Shown in pieces: positions 12,542 through 26,644 of a stretch of 64,000 nucleotides of DNA. Within the stretch, counting starts at the first letter, position 1, and every line of letters starts with the position of its first letter. Source of the stretch: Nipponacmea schrenckii. Taxonomy: Eukaryota > Mollusca > Gastropoda > Lottiidae. A model generated the notes under the pieces. That model did not search any database. It was not told where the DNA came from and worked only from the letters and a program-made list of their open reading frames with translations. The position numbers and the translations under genes were made by a program. The stretch lies in assembly GCA_030562195.1 (NCBI GenBank), contig CM060200.1, forward strand, positions 20,127,023 to 20,191,022, written 5' to 3'.

Positions 12542-15500
12542 TTGCTATAGTTAGAGAGTGGTCATTGAAACTAGCCAGTCTGACTGTGTAGTCCAATTGT
12601 ACTAGGAACCCTTGAGCTGATTTCAATTGTAATTGCAAACAATTATGTAATTTAAGAAATGTGCCTCACAAACGCAAAAAAGTTAGGCTACAAATCTACA
12701 TTAAAAGGAAACATAAATAAATTTAAAATATTCTTAAAGGGATTGCATCGGGGACACTGATAGCATCGTTTTGCAATTTGAAGTTTGTAGTTTCTTAAAT
12801 TACACTAAAACTAAGTGTTTTATAATGTTGTTTGTGTGGAATTGCATAAACCACTGATTGAAAACTAGAATGGTCCAAATTGATATTACCAGTGTCTGCG
12901 ATACATACATTTTTTAGAAAACCTCAAAACAATCCCTCAAAGCATAATGAACCAGCAAGCAATTGTTCTGTTAACGTATTTTTATTCTGAAAAGCTGTTC
13001 TGAAAAACATTTAAAGCAACAGAAACGGTAACAAAACAATTTAACGACAGCCATGTTGAAAGTACAGCTTATTGTAAATTGTAAATACTATTATAAATAA
13101 TATTTGTAAATACTTAATTAACTTGAATAATTACTAATGTATTTAACTATACACAAGATAAAATTGAAACTTTAAACGTTATATAAAGGAAAATATAGAT
13201 TCAACCAGATGGAGGCTTTCAAACTGTCCTTGTGGTACAACTAGCATTAGACAATGGTTACAGTTGGTCATAACAGTCGAATACAACATTTGAAAGAATG
13301 TCCAACAGTAAAATTGGTCTATATGGTATAATGATTACTATACAGATGGATGCGACGTTAAAAGATATAATGAGTTACTTGAGATTGTTCACTGTCTGTG
13401 ACTTCTCCATTGTATCGAGTATTCATGAATAACTAGGATCCTATTTTAACTCAAAAACGTGGAACTATTAATTTGTGCCAAATTATCTATTATATGCGAA
13501 TCTAACTCGTTTTGATAAAACGGTATCAAGAAGTATGCAGAATGAATGATATTTTTCTGTTCGTGGAGAGGACTTCATCAATTTGTACGCACATTAGTTC
13601 CGAAAAACTATCATTTCAATACCCTTTGTAAAAATTAAGATAATTTAGGAGGTGATTATCAACTATGTATATTAATTGGATTTGAGTTTAATATATTAGA
13701 TGAGTACCAAAACGACCAGAATTTCCCCCATTCAAAAAGTCTTCAAGTTAAATTTTCGTATTTTCTCAGATTCTAAGATCAACTCGGATTATTTCAGAGC
13801 TATGATTTTAAATATAATCCAGAGAAAAGTAATATCACATGAAGAACTGTACTTTAAATGAAAATCATCAGAAAAATTATCTAGTGATTTTCGACTAGAA
13901 ATCAAGTTTCTTATTTCAATCGAATGAACTATTTCATTCAATATGGCGTCTTAAAGCAGGTTACTTCAACCAAATTACTATTCCACATCGATGAAACTTC
14001 TAACGAACTACTCACTTTCCTGAGATGACCTTCTTAGCAGGGTAATTAATGTAAGCATTGCGAATCTATAGAAGGTCTGTCTTGTGGGTCAGCTATTGAT
14101 GGTAGAGACAGGAAATGGATGTCCGGAATGTTGTGATGAGATCTATAGACGAGTATCAATAATAAATAATCTAAGATATTCACAGAAAAACATCAGAAAT
14201 CATGAACCTATACAGATGTAAACACTATATTTCGATTCCATACGTCGCTTCCGACTCCTTATAGATAGACAGGATACAGAAATCCAGATACAGATACTAG
14301 ATGCTCCCACCTTAATGTACTCGAAGCTTTGAAATGTGAAAGGTATCGACCCTTTTAACAACGTTTTCTATACATTTCTAATTCTTATTTTCATTCATGT
14401 AAAAGAATTTTCCGTTTTACAAACAGGTGAGCGCCATATGAATTCGCTCTGTTTATAAATATTGGAGCTTATCTAACATCAAGGTTTATAAAAAAAAAAA
14501 CATAATAACCCCACTTTTGTGATTAGAACAGAATTACAGCACAGACCGTTTATAGAAATGACAGGCACAATTAGCGACGTCTGTCGTTAAAATAACACAA
14601 AGAACAATTACGAGGTATTTGACTAGCCTTTGATGGTTTGTTCAAATCACAAAAGACTTCTCTTCTTATCAGATCTTCTTATTTCAATGTTTGCATTTAC
14701 TATAGCAGTATGGATGGTCTTGAACCTTTTGACATTTACATCATAATGGATATTGCCGTGGATATCAAAGAGAAGTTTTACGTTATACTTCTCTTTACCT
14801 TATTCGATATCATAACTAATTATTATGTTTGTAAACAAATTGTATTTTAAAAACAGACCTAACAAAACATTACTTAATATGGCATTGCAGGACTCGATAC
14901 TTGTCTTGGCTAACACGTCAATGACTTGATGATGATTATCAAAGGATTGCATTTAAAGCTGGTATGGGTTAATAATAATGGTCTCGATGGGGTAGCTGTA
15001 ACACTGTTAATTGACAATGTGTATAGACGAGGTTACACATCAATTCAATTCCCAGTACAAATGACCATTGTAATAGATGATAGTGGAGTGAAATCTAGTT
15101 GATATCATATCTCTCGTGGAGAATTAATGTCCTTCCATTGATCAACTAATATTCTCAAATTCAACATTCTCTGGAGTTCAGAGTCGTGATTCTACGTATA
15201 ATAATCAGAACCATTTGCATCGAATATCACAGTATTTTCCCTTTTCTGTCAAGTGTATAGCTTAGGCAAAATGTATTAAAACGTCTTTGCTGAATTGAGT
15301 GATGTTTATGCACCTGATGGGCATTTATTTTTTGATTAAACAAGTGTTTCACACACAAAAAATATATGCATCAAGGATTAAAAAATAAATAATGTATAGA
15401 TCACAAAACTGTCATGAAATACTTCAACATTGTATTTACTTAACGTTCAAGGCACTTACGAACTGCTTTTCCGAATCCCTTTGGAAAATAATAAAGTCAG

Positions 15501-17040
15501 AATGTTGTCAATGGACAAAATTTAACATGTAAGTTAAGCCGATATAGTTCGTCATTTATAGTTCCTTACCAATTGCAAGAAGGTGTCAGGTTTACTTTCT
15601 AAGTAGCTTTAGAATTGTTCAAGATTTGCCTTGAGTTCTTAAAAAATGTAGTCCAGAAAGTCATTAGTTCAAATAGCTATAGAATAGGAAGGCACAAATT
15701 ACCTATGTATACATAAAATTTGATTATCAAGAACCTTGAAATTCTATAGAGAGTATAATACAGACTTAATAAATGTACCTGAAGAAAATGATATTTAATG
15801 TTAAACACTAAATGTAATATCATCACTTGTAATTGTCATTACAGTCTATATGAGGTAAAGAGAACGATTTCCAGTAATCAGATCATCTTTGGTTGACACA
15901 GATTTAGACCAATGTTCTCATGAATACCATATTGTACTCTGACTTCAGAATCACCTCCTATTTGACCATGTGACTAAATTGCTCATTATTTCAAATTAAA
16001 TCTGCGTTAGGAAAATAAATTCTCTCTTTCTGTCCAAAATGGTATTAAAAACAGGGGCCTTTGTTTGGTATAAGTTTTGTACGTAAACTATCAGAAAAAT
16101 AATCATCAGCTGAGATCCTAAAACATTTCCCCTGGCCCCTCTGGTATATTTAATTTAATCATTTTGATATGCTTCTTTAAAGTATGGTATCAAAATTCCA
16201 ATTTTTTTAACCATTTAATAGTTGCATAGTATATTCCACAAATAAATAATAATTTGATATTTGAATTAACACAACCTATGCTCATTTTGTTTGTCACTTT
16301 CAAAAAATATCTAGTTCATAATAAACCTACTCGTTGGAGTCGATATGCAAACACTTTAAAATTTTACAAATCTTTAAAAGACGATTTCGTTGTGCTGATA
16401 TTTACAAACAATAACGTCTAAAAGATAAGACATGGAAATGTTTGTTACAGACTTTGTTTGACAACTTCCATTAGAATGCCTATTACAATAAACTTTCACT
16501 AATTTAGCGTTTGACAGAAACTGTAAATTTATTGTTTTTCAGACAAATTGTATCAGGCAGAAAAACAAATTTCATAATTTTCAGTTTCGCCATTTTATAA
16601 AATAAATCTTGGGCCACTTAAGAAAATTATTTTCTGAAAGCTTGTGGGTAACCAATTAAAGTGATTTCTCAGACAAGAACGAATGCGAAAATAACATGCA
16701 TTCTGCATTCTGAATTTTGTAATAAACGCGAATTTCGATCATCGTTTGAGTTGTCAGACATTATTATTTACAGTATGCGTTTGGATATGAAGTACTTGCG
16801 CTGCCAAGTAAAGAATTGTTAAACTTTACTGTTTCTATCTTAGCTCTACGTATTTTATGCAATTAAAACATTTCATAAAGAAAGGTGTATCGTGCTGGTC
16901 TCTATATAAATACTGTGCTAATTCAGTTACAAGATTTGATGCATTTATTGGATTATTTGAGTTGACAGTCACACAATTTAAGAGCAAACATAACTTCTGT
17001 TGTTTTTCCCACTTATTATATGAGTTGCAGAAAAAGATGT
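12542..17040. other. gene-free stretch, nothing recognised
   Basis: AT-rich sequence with frequent stops in all frames. The frames at 14638-14850 and 16857-17066 begin at non-ATG or weak positions and show no domain. No RNA gene, mobile element or clear inverted repeat was found by eye. Confidence 0.55.
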
Positions 17041-17527
17041 CATATTATGTACATTGCGATTGGTAAGTATTATGTTTTTGATAAGTTTAATACATAAAAT
17101 ATGTCCATTTTGTGATTGATAAGTATAATAATATAAGTAAGATTTAATATATAAAATATGTGCATTATGTGATTGGTAAGTATTATGTTTTTGATAAGTT
17201 TTAATATTTAAAATATGTGCATTATGCGATTGGTAAGTATAATGTTTTTGATAAGTTTTAATATATAAAATATGTGCATTATGTGATTGTTAAGTATTAT
17301 GTTTTTGATAAGTTTTAATATATAAAATATGTACATTATGCGATTGGTAAGTATTATGGTTTTGATAAGTTTTAATATATAAAATATGTACATTATGCGA
17401 TTGGTAAGTATTATATTTTTGATAAGTTTTGATATATAAAATATATGCATTATGTGATTGGTAAGTATTATTTTATTGGTAGGTTTAATTAAATAATATA
17501 TATGTATTTTGTGATTGGTAAGTAGCA
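17041..17527. repeat. 57-bp AT-rich minisatellite
   Basis: About eight copies of a unit of 57 bases. It is built from TGTGCATTATGTGATTGGTAA, shortened here as GCATTATGTGATTGG, then GTATTATGTTTTTGATAAG and TTTTAATATATAAAATA. Copies vary by point changes. The 106-codon minus-strand frame across the array is repeat-derived. Confidence 0.85.
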
Positions 17528-18090
17528 ATTTTGAAAATGTACATTACGTAATTGCAGCATTTATTTTATATTATTTCGTATAAATACTTTTATTAAAAAG
17601 TAAAAAAACTTAGTGTTACACACTTGTACAGAATAAATAGAAGTTACATACAAAAGTTATTGTGCTGACATTCTATCTAGACTCTTTAGCATAGTGCACA
17701 AAACAATTCTACATAACGAACTGAAACGTCGGCTGATTTGCTTAAAGAATAAAATAAAAATTCACACAAAAAGTATGCAGGTGATTGTAACAATATTTAA
17801 TATATGTCCATAATATGATATGTAATTCACAATATTTAAAGTGTGCATTATGTGATTTGTAAGTAAAAATATTTTAAATGCGTAAATTATGCGATTTGTA
17901 AGTACACGTAACAATATTTAAAATATATGCATCATAATTATTACAAATGTGCATGTGCATTATGTGATTTATTACATGTAGTTGCAATATTCAAAATATA
18001 GGCAATATGTGATTTTTAAGTAACAATATTTAAAGTGTGTGTAAAAATATTGAATGTGTACATTATGTGATTTGTAAGTTGCAACATTTA
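17528..18090. repeat. degenerate, dispersed units of the 57-bp array
   Basis: The core GCATTATGTGATTTGTAAGT recurs with changes near 17845, 17880, 17955, 18005 and 18060. The copies are separated by AT-rich filler with ACAATATTTAAA. They look like an older, eroded extension of the neighbouring array. Confidence 0.5.
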
Positions 18091-20778
18091 AAGTATCTTT
18101 AAAAGCTATAATAAAAGCATTGTTGCTACAGTGAATGAATGATGTTGTGTCCTTGAATACAATGTTTTGTACTTGTTCAACTGAACAACATCAATTTTAA
18201 AAACAGCATCAATGCTCACCATTGGCAAAGTAACCTACAATTCAGAGATTGGATATAAAAGTATAAGAGACCGTTAGACAACTTTTGTTTCACAAAATTG
18301 AAAAGTTCAACTTACCCAAATGAAATAATAGAGAAAGGTGAAATAATATATCCAACATTTTAAATTTGACAATGTCACGGTTGATCATTACGTACACTGT
18401 TACAAGTTGGGTGCCATCATAGTATCCCAATAACACTCACAGACCCTTATTCCTTAGTTAATATCATAGTCATTTCATATCAGACGCAATAAAGCATTAA
18501 ACACACTTCACAGATGGTTGTCACAAAACTTTGCAACTAGGAGATATGCTCGTGGCAGAATCCCTCGGGCGATCCTTTCAGTGAGTGCATAAAAATTATT
18601 CCCCCGTCACGAATGATTAACTTTAAAAGTAAGGAATAGGCAAATGACACAGAGAAAGTTTATGTTGTACATGGAATAGATTTGCTATGATATGTTAAGA
18701 TTTGTGTAAGATAAATCTCGCGTGGTTCTGATTTCACGTGCTAGGATCAAGGAAAAGTGTCTACCAATAGTCTCTCAGCTTTATCATTGATTAGCATCGA
18801 ATTGTTATTGATGTATTGTCTGTCATGGTAGTCCCGCCCTTTTCTACCCTACCATTTTACACTACTTACCGAATGTTTAAGAATCATTAGGAATTAGAAT
18901 CTATTCAATGCTCTACTCCAAGTAGTTATAAGTAGCTTCAACATATTTTCTGTAGTTGGCCGTCCAACGCATTTACACAAAACTTGCCTATCCAGTTATG
19001 TATGACCTTCAACATTTATCCGAAAAGAAAACATTTAATAAGTTTTTTAATGCACATGATGATGCAATTGATCATCATAAGGCAGAACTGATAGTAACCT
19101 ACATCGCAGCATCATACCCTGTGCTGTGTCCCGTGTGATGCATGTTGTATGCCTAGAAAGTTCTTGTATTTGCTTTCCTGGAAAATGTTTCCTTATTTTA
19201 CACTACATGGTATTGTTGGTAGTATAATATGAACCCTAACAAAAGTAGAAGGTACATCTTCATTTCATTTTAACCATGTACTTCTAGATGATCAATACAT
19301 ACTCAATCTATAAAGTCACATTTTTACATTCATTTTTGAAATTTCGACATCACTTTTGAATCATAATTGATATTGGTGTTTCAATTTGTCTATCACACTA
19401 CATAGTACAAACTATAAAAAAAAACTGCTACGATTAAATACCGAACAAAAGTAAACAATCAAGAGTTGAACTATTAACGTCTCACAACTGTCAAAAATAA
19501 TAATCTGAAAGATGACCCTTAGAGCCACGATCAATAAGCATTTTATTGACGACTGTTTAAATGGATTAAACCACTTCATATTGACTGCAGCTCATCCAGT
19601 CATCTTTAAAAGCGGGAATCTCTGTCTTTTTGTTTTGAATAACTGTTTTAAGTCAACTCAATTCATTGACGTGTCAGGTTTTGAAATTTATTACACGTTT
19701 CACCCACGCGAAACAGATTCTTACATATTCCAAATGCAATAAGAATTCTTTATATATAAGGTCTCAAAAACAAGGCGAAGTCAATCCGAAACCTGCTACA
19801 AAGTACCATAAGATAGAAAATATAAAATAAGTACATGAATAGGTGAATAAGTAAATGGGATATTAATATATGTAATTGAATTTTTTTATAACAATTAATC
19901 ATATATATCAGTTTGTAAGAAATCTTTTAAATCACCTACTTAAAATGTTTTGTTGTAGGGTTAAATGACCACATCTTTTATGTTTACTGTGATTTATGTT
20001 AAAATGTTGAAATTCCATTTAATTGTGAAAATCTTTCAGAACAAGTTTGTGTAGGGGCACAATATATATGCACATAATCTTTCTATTTATTACGAGGAGT
20101 AAAAATGGAGAGCAGGTTGTGCTATTTGAGTTAATTGTAGTGTTAATTTTCTTTTAATATTTGAATATCATCATTAAGATGATGATAACACTAAGCCATT
20201 GTCAATGTAATTCTGAGAAATTAATTATAATGGATGATATATATCATATATATCATATCATAGCATATAGTACCACATACATCTTTTGAAAGGGTATCAG
20301 ATGATAGTTTTGTTTTGGAGCTTATGTCCGTTTAAAAAAGTTCGGTAAATCCTCACCACAAACAGCAGCAAACCATCATCCATTCATTCGAAATGTGTTC
20401 TTCGTAGCGCTTCTTGAGAACCATATTGCACCCATTACATAAACATATGTCCATTTATATAGGCCTACATCTGACAATGTCGTCAGAAGAGAGTTATTGA
20501 GTATTTTTAAGCATTCCTCGGACGTTTTTCATCTATGTATATTCTTGAAATTTGTTCCAACTCATTTAGACAATAGTTCAAGCGTTTGTTCACATTAATC
20601 TGGCATAGTTTTCATAAGCAAGGAGTATGATAACTACCATTCATATTCACGAAATCCATTCACATTTGAAATTTAACTCTATCTCGTCCAGGAAACATTA
20701 CGTAATTGAATTTGTAAGGAGTATGAGAATGAATTGAAAAAAAAAATACCATTCATTTTAAATTTGTTATCTTCTTGG
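18091..20778. other. gene-free stretch, nothing recognised
   Basis: AT-rich sequence. The plus-strand frames at 18956-19138 and 19512-19742 show no domain and no splice context that I trust. Near 20548-20600 a single diverged unit of the following 54-bp array is visible (CTCATTTAGACAATAGTTCAA). An AT palindrome of repeated ATATATCAT lies near 20238-20265. Confidence 0.5.
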
Positions 20779-22009
20779 AATATGGTCCATTACTCATTAA
20801 GACAATAGTCCAAACATTCGATATCTTCTTGGAATATGGTCCATTACTCATTTAGACATAGTCCAAACATTCGATATCTTCTTGAAATATGCTCCGTGAC
20901 TCATTTAGACAATAGTCCAAACATTCGATATCTTCTTGGAGTATGGTCCATTACTCATTTAGACAATAGTCCAAACATTCGATATCTTTTTGAAATATGC
21001 TCCATTACTCATTTAGACAAAGTCCAAACATTCGATATCTTCATAGAATATGGTCCATTACTCATTTAGACAATAGTCCAAACATTCGATATCTTCTTGA
21101 AATATGCTCCATTACTCATTTAGACAATAATCCAAACATTCTATATCTTCTTGGAATATGGTCCATTACTCATTTAGACAATAGTCCAAACATTCGATAT
21201 CTTATTGGAATATGGTCCATTACTCATTAGACAATAGTCCAAACATTCGATATCTTCTTGGAATATGGTCCATTACTCATTTAGACAATAGTCCAAACAT
21301 TCGATATCTTCTTGGAATATGGTCCATTACTCATTTAGACAATAGTCCAAACATTCGATATCTTCTTGAAATATGCTCAATTACTCATTTAGACAATAGT
21401 CCAAACATTCGATATCTTCTTGGAATATGGTCCATTACTCATTTAGACAATAGTCTAAACATTCGATATCTTCTTGAAATATGCTCCATTACTCATTTAG
21501 ACAATAGTCCAAACTTTCTATATCTTCTTGGAATATGGTCCATTACTCATTTAGACAATAGTCCAAACATTCGATATCTTCTTGAAATATGCTCCATTAC
21601 TCATTTAGACAATAGTCCAAACTTTCTATATCTTCTTGGAATATGGTCCATTACTCATTTAGACAATAGTCCAAACATTCGAAATCTTCTTGGAATATGC
21701 TCCATTACTCATTTTGACAATAGTCCAAACATTCGATATCTTTTTGGAATATGGTCCATTACTCATTTAGACAATAGTCCAAACATTTGATATCTTCTTC
21801 AAATATGCTCCATTACTCATTTAGACAATAGTCCAAACATTCGATATCTTCTTGGAATATGGTCCATTACTCATTTAGACAATAGTCCAAATATTCGATA
21901 TCTTTTTGGAATATGGTCCATTACTCATTTAGACAATAGTCCAAACATTCGATATCTTCTTGGAATATGTTCCATTTACTAGTACTCATTTAGACAATAG
22001 TTTAAACAT
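20779..22009. repeat. 54-bp satellite array, about 22 copies
   Basis: Head-to-tail copies of a 54-base unit: CCATTACTCATTTAGACAA, TAGTCCAAACATTCGATATC, TTCTTGGAATATGGT. Two monomer types occur, one ending GGAATATGGT and one ending GAAATATGCT. They alternate in parts of the array, which suggests 108-base dimers there. The unit length is a multiple of three, so long repeat-encoded frames result (up to 192 codons). These are not genes. Confidence 0.9.
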
Positions 22010-22306
22010 ATGTTATATGTACAATCATCTGGCAAGATCTTCACCACTTGTAAGTGTGAAATGTTATATATTATTGATAAGGCATCATAAAATGTCTGAT
22101 TGTTTTTATACACATTAAGTGATGTATTATAGACATGATTTAACTCAATGAGTGTTTTATGAGTTAAATGTAATAGTTTGTGTCTGGCCTTCGACCATCA
22201 TCACATACTAAAATCGTAAGACAAATCAGACCGATTTTTAATTGAATTAGTTTCAACTCAAAATACGATCGAGACGTATTTACAGCTTTGATCTTGAATA
22301 ACGTGC

Positions 22307-22361
22307 TTATAACGGTGGACATAAGAAGGACTGGTTATAACGGTGGACATAAGAAGGACTG
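22307..22361. repeat. 28-bp tandem duplication
   Basis: Two nearly identical copies of a 28-base unit (TTATAACGGTGGACATAAGA, then AGGACTGG) stand directly next to each other at 22307 and 22335. Confidence 0.8.
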
Positions 22362-22490
22362 ACACGTCACGCTTTTCAACAGAACGCGTAAATACATGAG
22401 ATAATGACAATTATTATTGGTAACCTTGGAGAATGTCGTGAAAATGGTTGTCTTAAAACTAATATTTTGGAAGACTTACATACATATATA

Positions 22491-22652
22491 TATAAAACGA
22501 AACGTAGCTTCTAGTCTTACATTTACACTCAATTCTGGAAGTAACATATAATGCAAACTCCGCTGTCTTATTGTCAAAGTGACTGACGATAGTCGTGTAC
22601 CAGAACTGTAAGTCTAAGGTGTTGAGTCATCGAAACACAGCAGTCTACAGAG
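22491..22652 (+). promoter_or_regulatory. candidate TATA promoter with 5' exon and donor
   Basis: TATATATATAAAACG gives a TATA box at 22491-22497. An initiator-like TCTTACA lies about 25 bases downstream. After a stretch of more balanced composition, ACAGAG precedes GTAAAT at 22653, a reasonable splice donor. No long frame is present, so this would be a 5' untranslated exon. All of it is motif-based inference. Confidence 0.15.
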
Positions 22653-23129
22653 GTAAATCGGTTCAGTTAGTTTGTAACAAGGATTGATTCCATTACTTGA
22701 TTCCTTACAAATAAAAACTAGCTCACAATTGGATAAAATTCATTATTGAACACTATTCTTTTTAAAGTAATCTGTTTGCTTGTCTTGTGGATAAAATTAG
22801 CTAGACATCGATTGAGGAAAGCTAGTATTATATATTCATTTTCTCGTTTACAAATTCATTACTTTCACAACTTGGCTTTTGTTCCTTAAATAACTGATTT
22901 GCTCGGATAAAAAATAAATTGAATTTTAAAATTTGCTATTCGAATTTCAATAATTTGAATCTGCGAGAGTGAACTGGTTTAAGAAAAATGTAAGAATAAT
23001 AGGCAAAGGGATGGTGACTAGAATACGATAATCTGTTAAAGTTTAGCTATAACCGTAATTGAATGGGTTGAAACTCAGTGAAGTGAATGTTGAAGTAGGC
23101 TGCTAGCGAGAAATAAATCTACTGGATTC

Positions 23130-23141
23130 AAAATGGCGGCC
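23130..23141 (+). promoter_or_regulatory. YY1-like motif
   Basis: AAAATGGCGGCC matches the known YY1 core (AAnATGGCGGC) inside otherwise AT-rich DNA. It could equally be part of an old repeat. Confidence 0.2.
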
Positions 23142-23574
23142 GAAAATTGGTTGGTAAACATTCACTTGAATTGGAATTGATGTTATATTGATAATTTGTC
23201 ACCACAAAGGTGACCATATAAAGGGGATAGACTTTTGACATTTATTTTCAAATACCTCATCGAAGTATTTCGTGAATTGTCAACGACCTGTTTACCCTAT
23301 GCATTCTGCTATGAGTTCCTAGTGATCATTTGTAAAATTCAGGCTTAATTAGGACATGAATCAGTTTAGTACTCTAGCATTCAAATAGTGGATAGGTTAC
23401 ATGTAAATGATATTATACGATGTAATCAATTTCCAGATTATATTGCACTTCAAAAAGGGTTTCAATTAAAGTTGTATGTGCATGCTTAATAAGGCTGAGG
23501 CTTAGGTACAATGGAGGGGTACCAATCTGGAAAACTGTATTCAATTGTAGTTCTTGCAACTTAATGACAGATGT

Positions 23575-23607
23575 AAAGATACCAAGTGACCCATACTTGG
23601 TATCTTT
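23575..23607. other. perfect 13-bp hairpin
   Basis: AAAGATACCAAGT (23575-23587), a seven-base loop GACCCAT and ACTTGGTATCTTT (23595-23607) are perfectly complementary. The pairing continues by two more bases after a one-base bulge. There is no following T-run that would make it a Pol III product. Confidence 0.6.
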
Positions 23608-24653
23608 TACGTGTGTAACTTACCAATTCTCTAGAATTGAGTTTAAGCCACTTAATGTTATTTGTAATATTTTAACATAAAACCATAGATATCGATTCAG
23701 AAATTATAAACAGTATTAATTCAATCTAGTTAAACACTATGTTTGGTTATGATGTCATTGATATTGTTTTATGTTGTATGGAAATTGATTGATATGTTTC
23801 ATTTCAAGTTTCAGGTTGAACGAGAGCTAAGATCTGCCTCTTTTACGGCAGATTACCATCTGCTTCGATTCAGATCTCGGATGAGCCTGATACCATATCT
23901 GATATTTTCATATCTGTCTGCGATAGAATGGTAGTGGTTTTATTTCAAATTACAGTATTGGCAAATGTAGCAGAACAAAAATATAATTGGAAATTTTGTT
24001 AATTAAGGGAATTAACTTGTACTAAAATTTTAAAACTATGTATTGTAAAGTACATTAAAAGGATAATAGGTCTTAGAATGAATAAGAGCTCTATTCATCA
24101 GTAAATATTCTTGAGAACTGAAATTTTAGGTGGACAGGAAAATCTTTCAATGTGTAAAATGGTAACCAGCGCTTGAAATTGGGAGCTGGCGCTCCTGTGG
24201 TAATGCTACTCCCTTATAAATGACCTTTCAAATGTATGATATTGAACTACTAGTATCACACTTTTCAAGTGAAGTCAGTTCTTTTATGAGGCATTTGCCT
24301 TATATATGAGCACGACTTGAAACCAATATAATTCGATAATAACTGTATTAATACAGAAACCCTATTGTATAGCAATCTAGATCATATTATACTGAAAACA
24401 TGATAAATGTGATATGACGTTCAACTTTGTTTATTTCATTATCTGTACATAGTTTTCTATTGCTCTCAACACATGTTTAATATTACCCATTTTTCCATGG
24501 TAAAATATTTTATTGGAATGTAATCAATATGTTGATAAAAATATCCAATATTCAGAATTAACATTGCGTAATATGTAGACGAGGTTAGAATTGATTGTTA
24601 GATGGGGCAAGAAATACATCCGGAGGGCAATGGGGTGTGGTCTTTGCTTTTGA

Positions 24654-24665
24654 GGGGGGGGGGGG
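24654..24665 (+). repeat. run of 12 G
   Basis: An uninterrupted G12 tract in AT-rich surroundings. A second tract of the same length lies at 29768-29779. Confidence 0.9.
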
Positions 24666-26644
24666 TAATCCATGATTATAGGCGAGAAAGTGTGAGCATT
24701 TTAGGCTGTATCTACTTACCGTTGGTCAAGGCTATGAAGTGCGCAACAGCTCAAATTGCCTCTCTGTAGAAAGATGTTAAAGTACACATACTGTCATTAT
24801 AGTATAGGCTATTTTTTATTCCATAAAATACGAATTTCTCAATATATACATGTACTAGTTCAGTCAGAGAAAGTCAGGTCTGCCTTTTAGCATTAATTAT
24901 TGTTACTAAATGAGCAAGATGAAAGTCAGAAATAGACAATTGGACAGGACTTTATACGGTTTCAATGCCTGTAGAAGTATTATAATTATATTGAGTGAGC
25001 CATTATTATTAGAAATATGTCATGTCATAAACGCGTAGTGACAGAAGTGCCAGAGTCAAAGGTCAATGTTCGTCAATCAGTGATTACTAATCAAAGAAGA
25101 CATTAAGACTAATATTAAAAGCGGATTTAATTTCATTACGTCCATTACTCACGATAGTTAAAGAGGTTTAAAAAGTTTTGCTAATTTATGGATTAAAACG
25201 AAGGCTAATTATATGACATGACGTGGCGGCATGTACAAATTTGTGTTTGACCTATTATCTTTTAAGTCACAAACTTTTCACTAAATGACTTTAATGTCGA
25301 AACAGATGCAAAAAAGGGTATACCACAGAAATTTGTATCGTCCAGAATTTTATAGATATTGCTGTACATTGATAACCGTATATTTTCCTGTGGCCAATCC
25401 TCAAAATTACTGATTGTGACTTTACAGTTAATGACATAAGACTAAATATGATCAGATGGTGTTTATTTTCATTTTTATCAATGAATTGAATTAAGCTCAT
25501 AGAGATTGTGTATGATGAATGAAAGTGTCTCATAAACACTCAGTTTATGTGCACGATAACCTTGGAAACTAGAGTTCACCATTCGGCAATGTTTGATGTT
25601 TGGACATGTTTCGTGTGATTTAATGGAGTAACTTGTCTTTCAATTTAATAATGTTATCACAGAATCAACAGCTCTTGATTTCACCGGAGAAAGTTTCATT
25701 TCTAAATGGTATCATTTTATCAATCACTTATATTTGCTAACAACTGTGGTTTGTTTAATTCTATTGTGACTTATCGAATTTGTTATTGGAACTGAGAATT
25801 GAATCGTTTACTTGTTGGCTTAATTCTTTAGTGGTTTATAGAAATCACTAATCAAAGCATTAGGAATTGTTCGTTTGTGGCTTTACCGCCCACTTCATTT
25901 TGTTAAAATTTCTAGGTCTGGAGTTAAATGTATTTGGTTGCACAATACTGTTTGATGGTGTTTCATTGTGGTGTGCATAACTACACCAAACCGTTATGAA
26001 TTTTGGGTACGAAACTGGTATCAAAGTTGGTTTCTACTTTAATATCTCAATAACACATGTTCATATTCTTTAAATATTGCGAGATGCTCCAATTTAGATA
26101 TGATAATAAGTTACTACGCATTAAATGGTTTTAGTATAAAATGTGGAAGTACTGTGTGAAATATAATAAATAAAAAAAAATGTATTTTCTATACTGTACT
26201 ATTATTAAATTATAGACGATTTAAGAGATGAAATCATAATAACTAAGATTATTAATAAACTGCCATCTTCTATCAAATCTTCCATAGATCATTTCTCTAC
26301 TGAGTCATATTGCCTCTTTATCGGCAATCCTTTTCATATTAAATTCCATTATTATGCATATCAAACTTTTATGTCCATTCTAAATACTCAAGGGGTCAAT
26401 TTGCCTCCTGACACGAATGGTTTGAAATGCCCTTGTGCCTGAGTAGCTCAAGATGATTAAATCACCAACATTATCGTGTGCGAAGAATTTAAGGCTTTTG
26501 TTCATATGCTATCAGATCCTGTTAGTATCGTATGTTCAACATTAAAACCTCTTGCCTGCATAAATTAATAAAACTGCATGGTTATGGCGTCTATTTTCCT
26601 AGAATTATATTTACAAGGTACAGACATCGCCGTTGTCTTTAAGT

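Larger units (their letters stand above)
22010..26644. other. gene-free stretch with some regulatory-like motifs
   Basis: No coding gene called. Items listed separately are a 28-bp duplication at 22307, a TATA-plus-donor candidate at 22491, a YY1-like motif at 23130, a hairpin at 23575 and a 12-G run at 24654. The 63-codon frame at 23743-23934 follows a TTTCAG, but I recognise no domain in it. Confidence 0.5.

Noticed and set aside
21212..21790. 192-codon frame in the 54-bp satellite
   Set aside because: Same cause: a repeat unit divisible by three without stops. Neighbouring copies with small indels break it.
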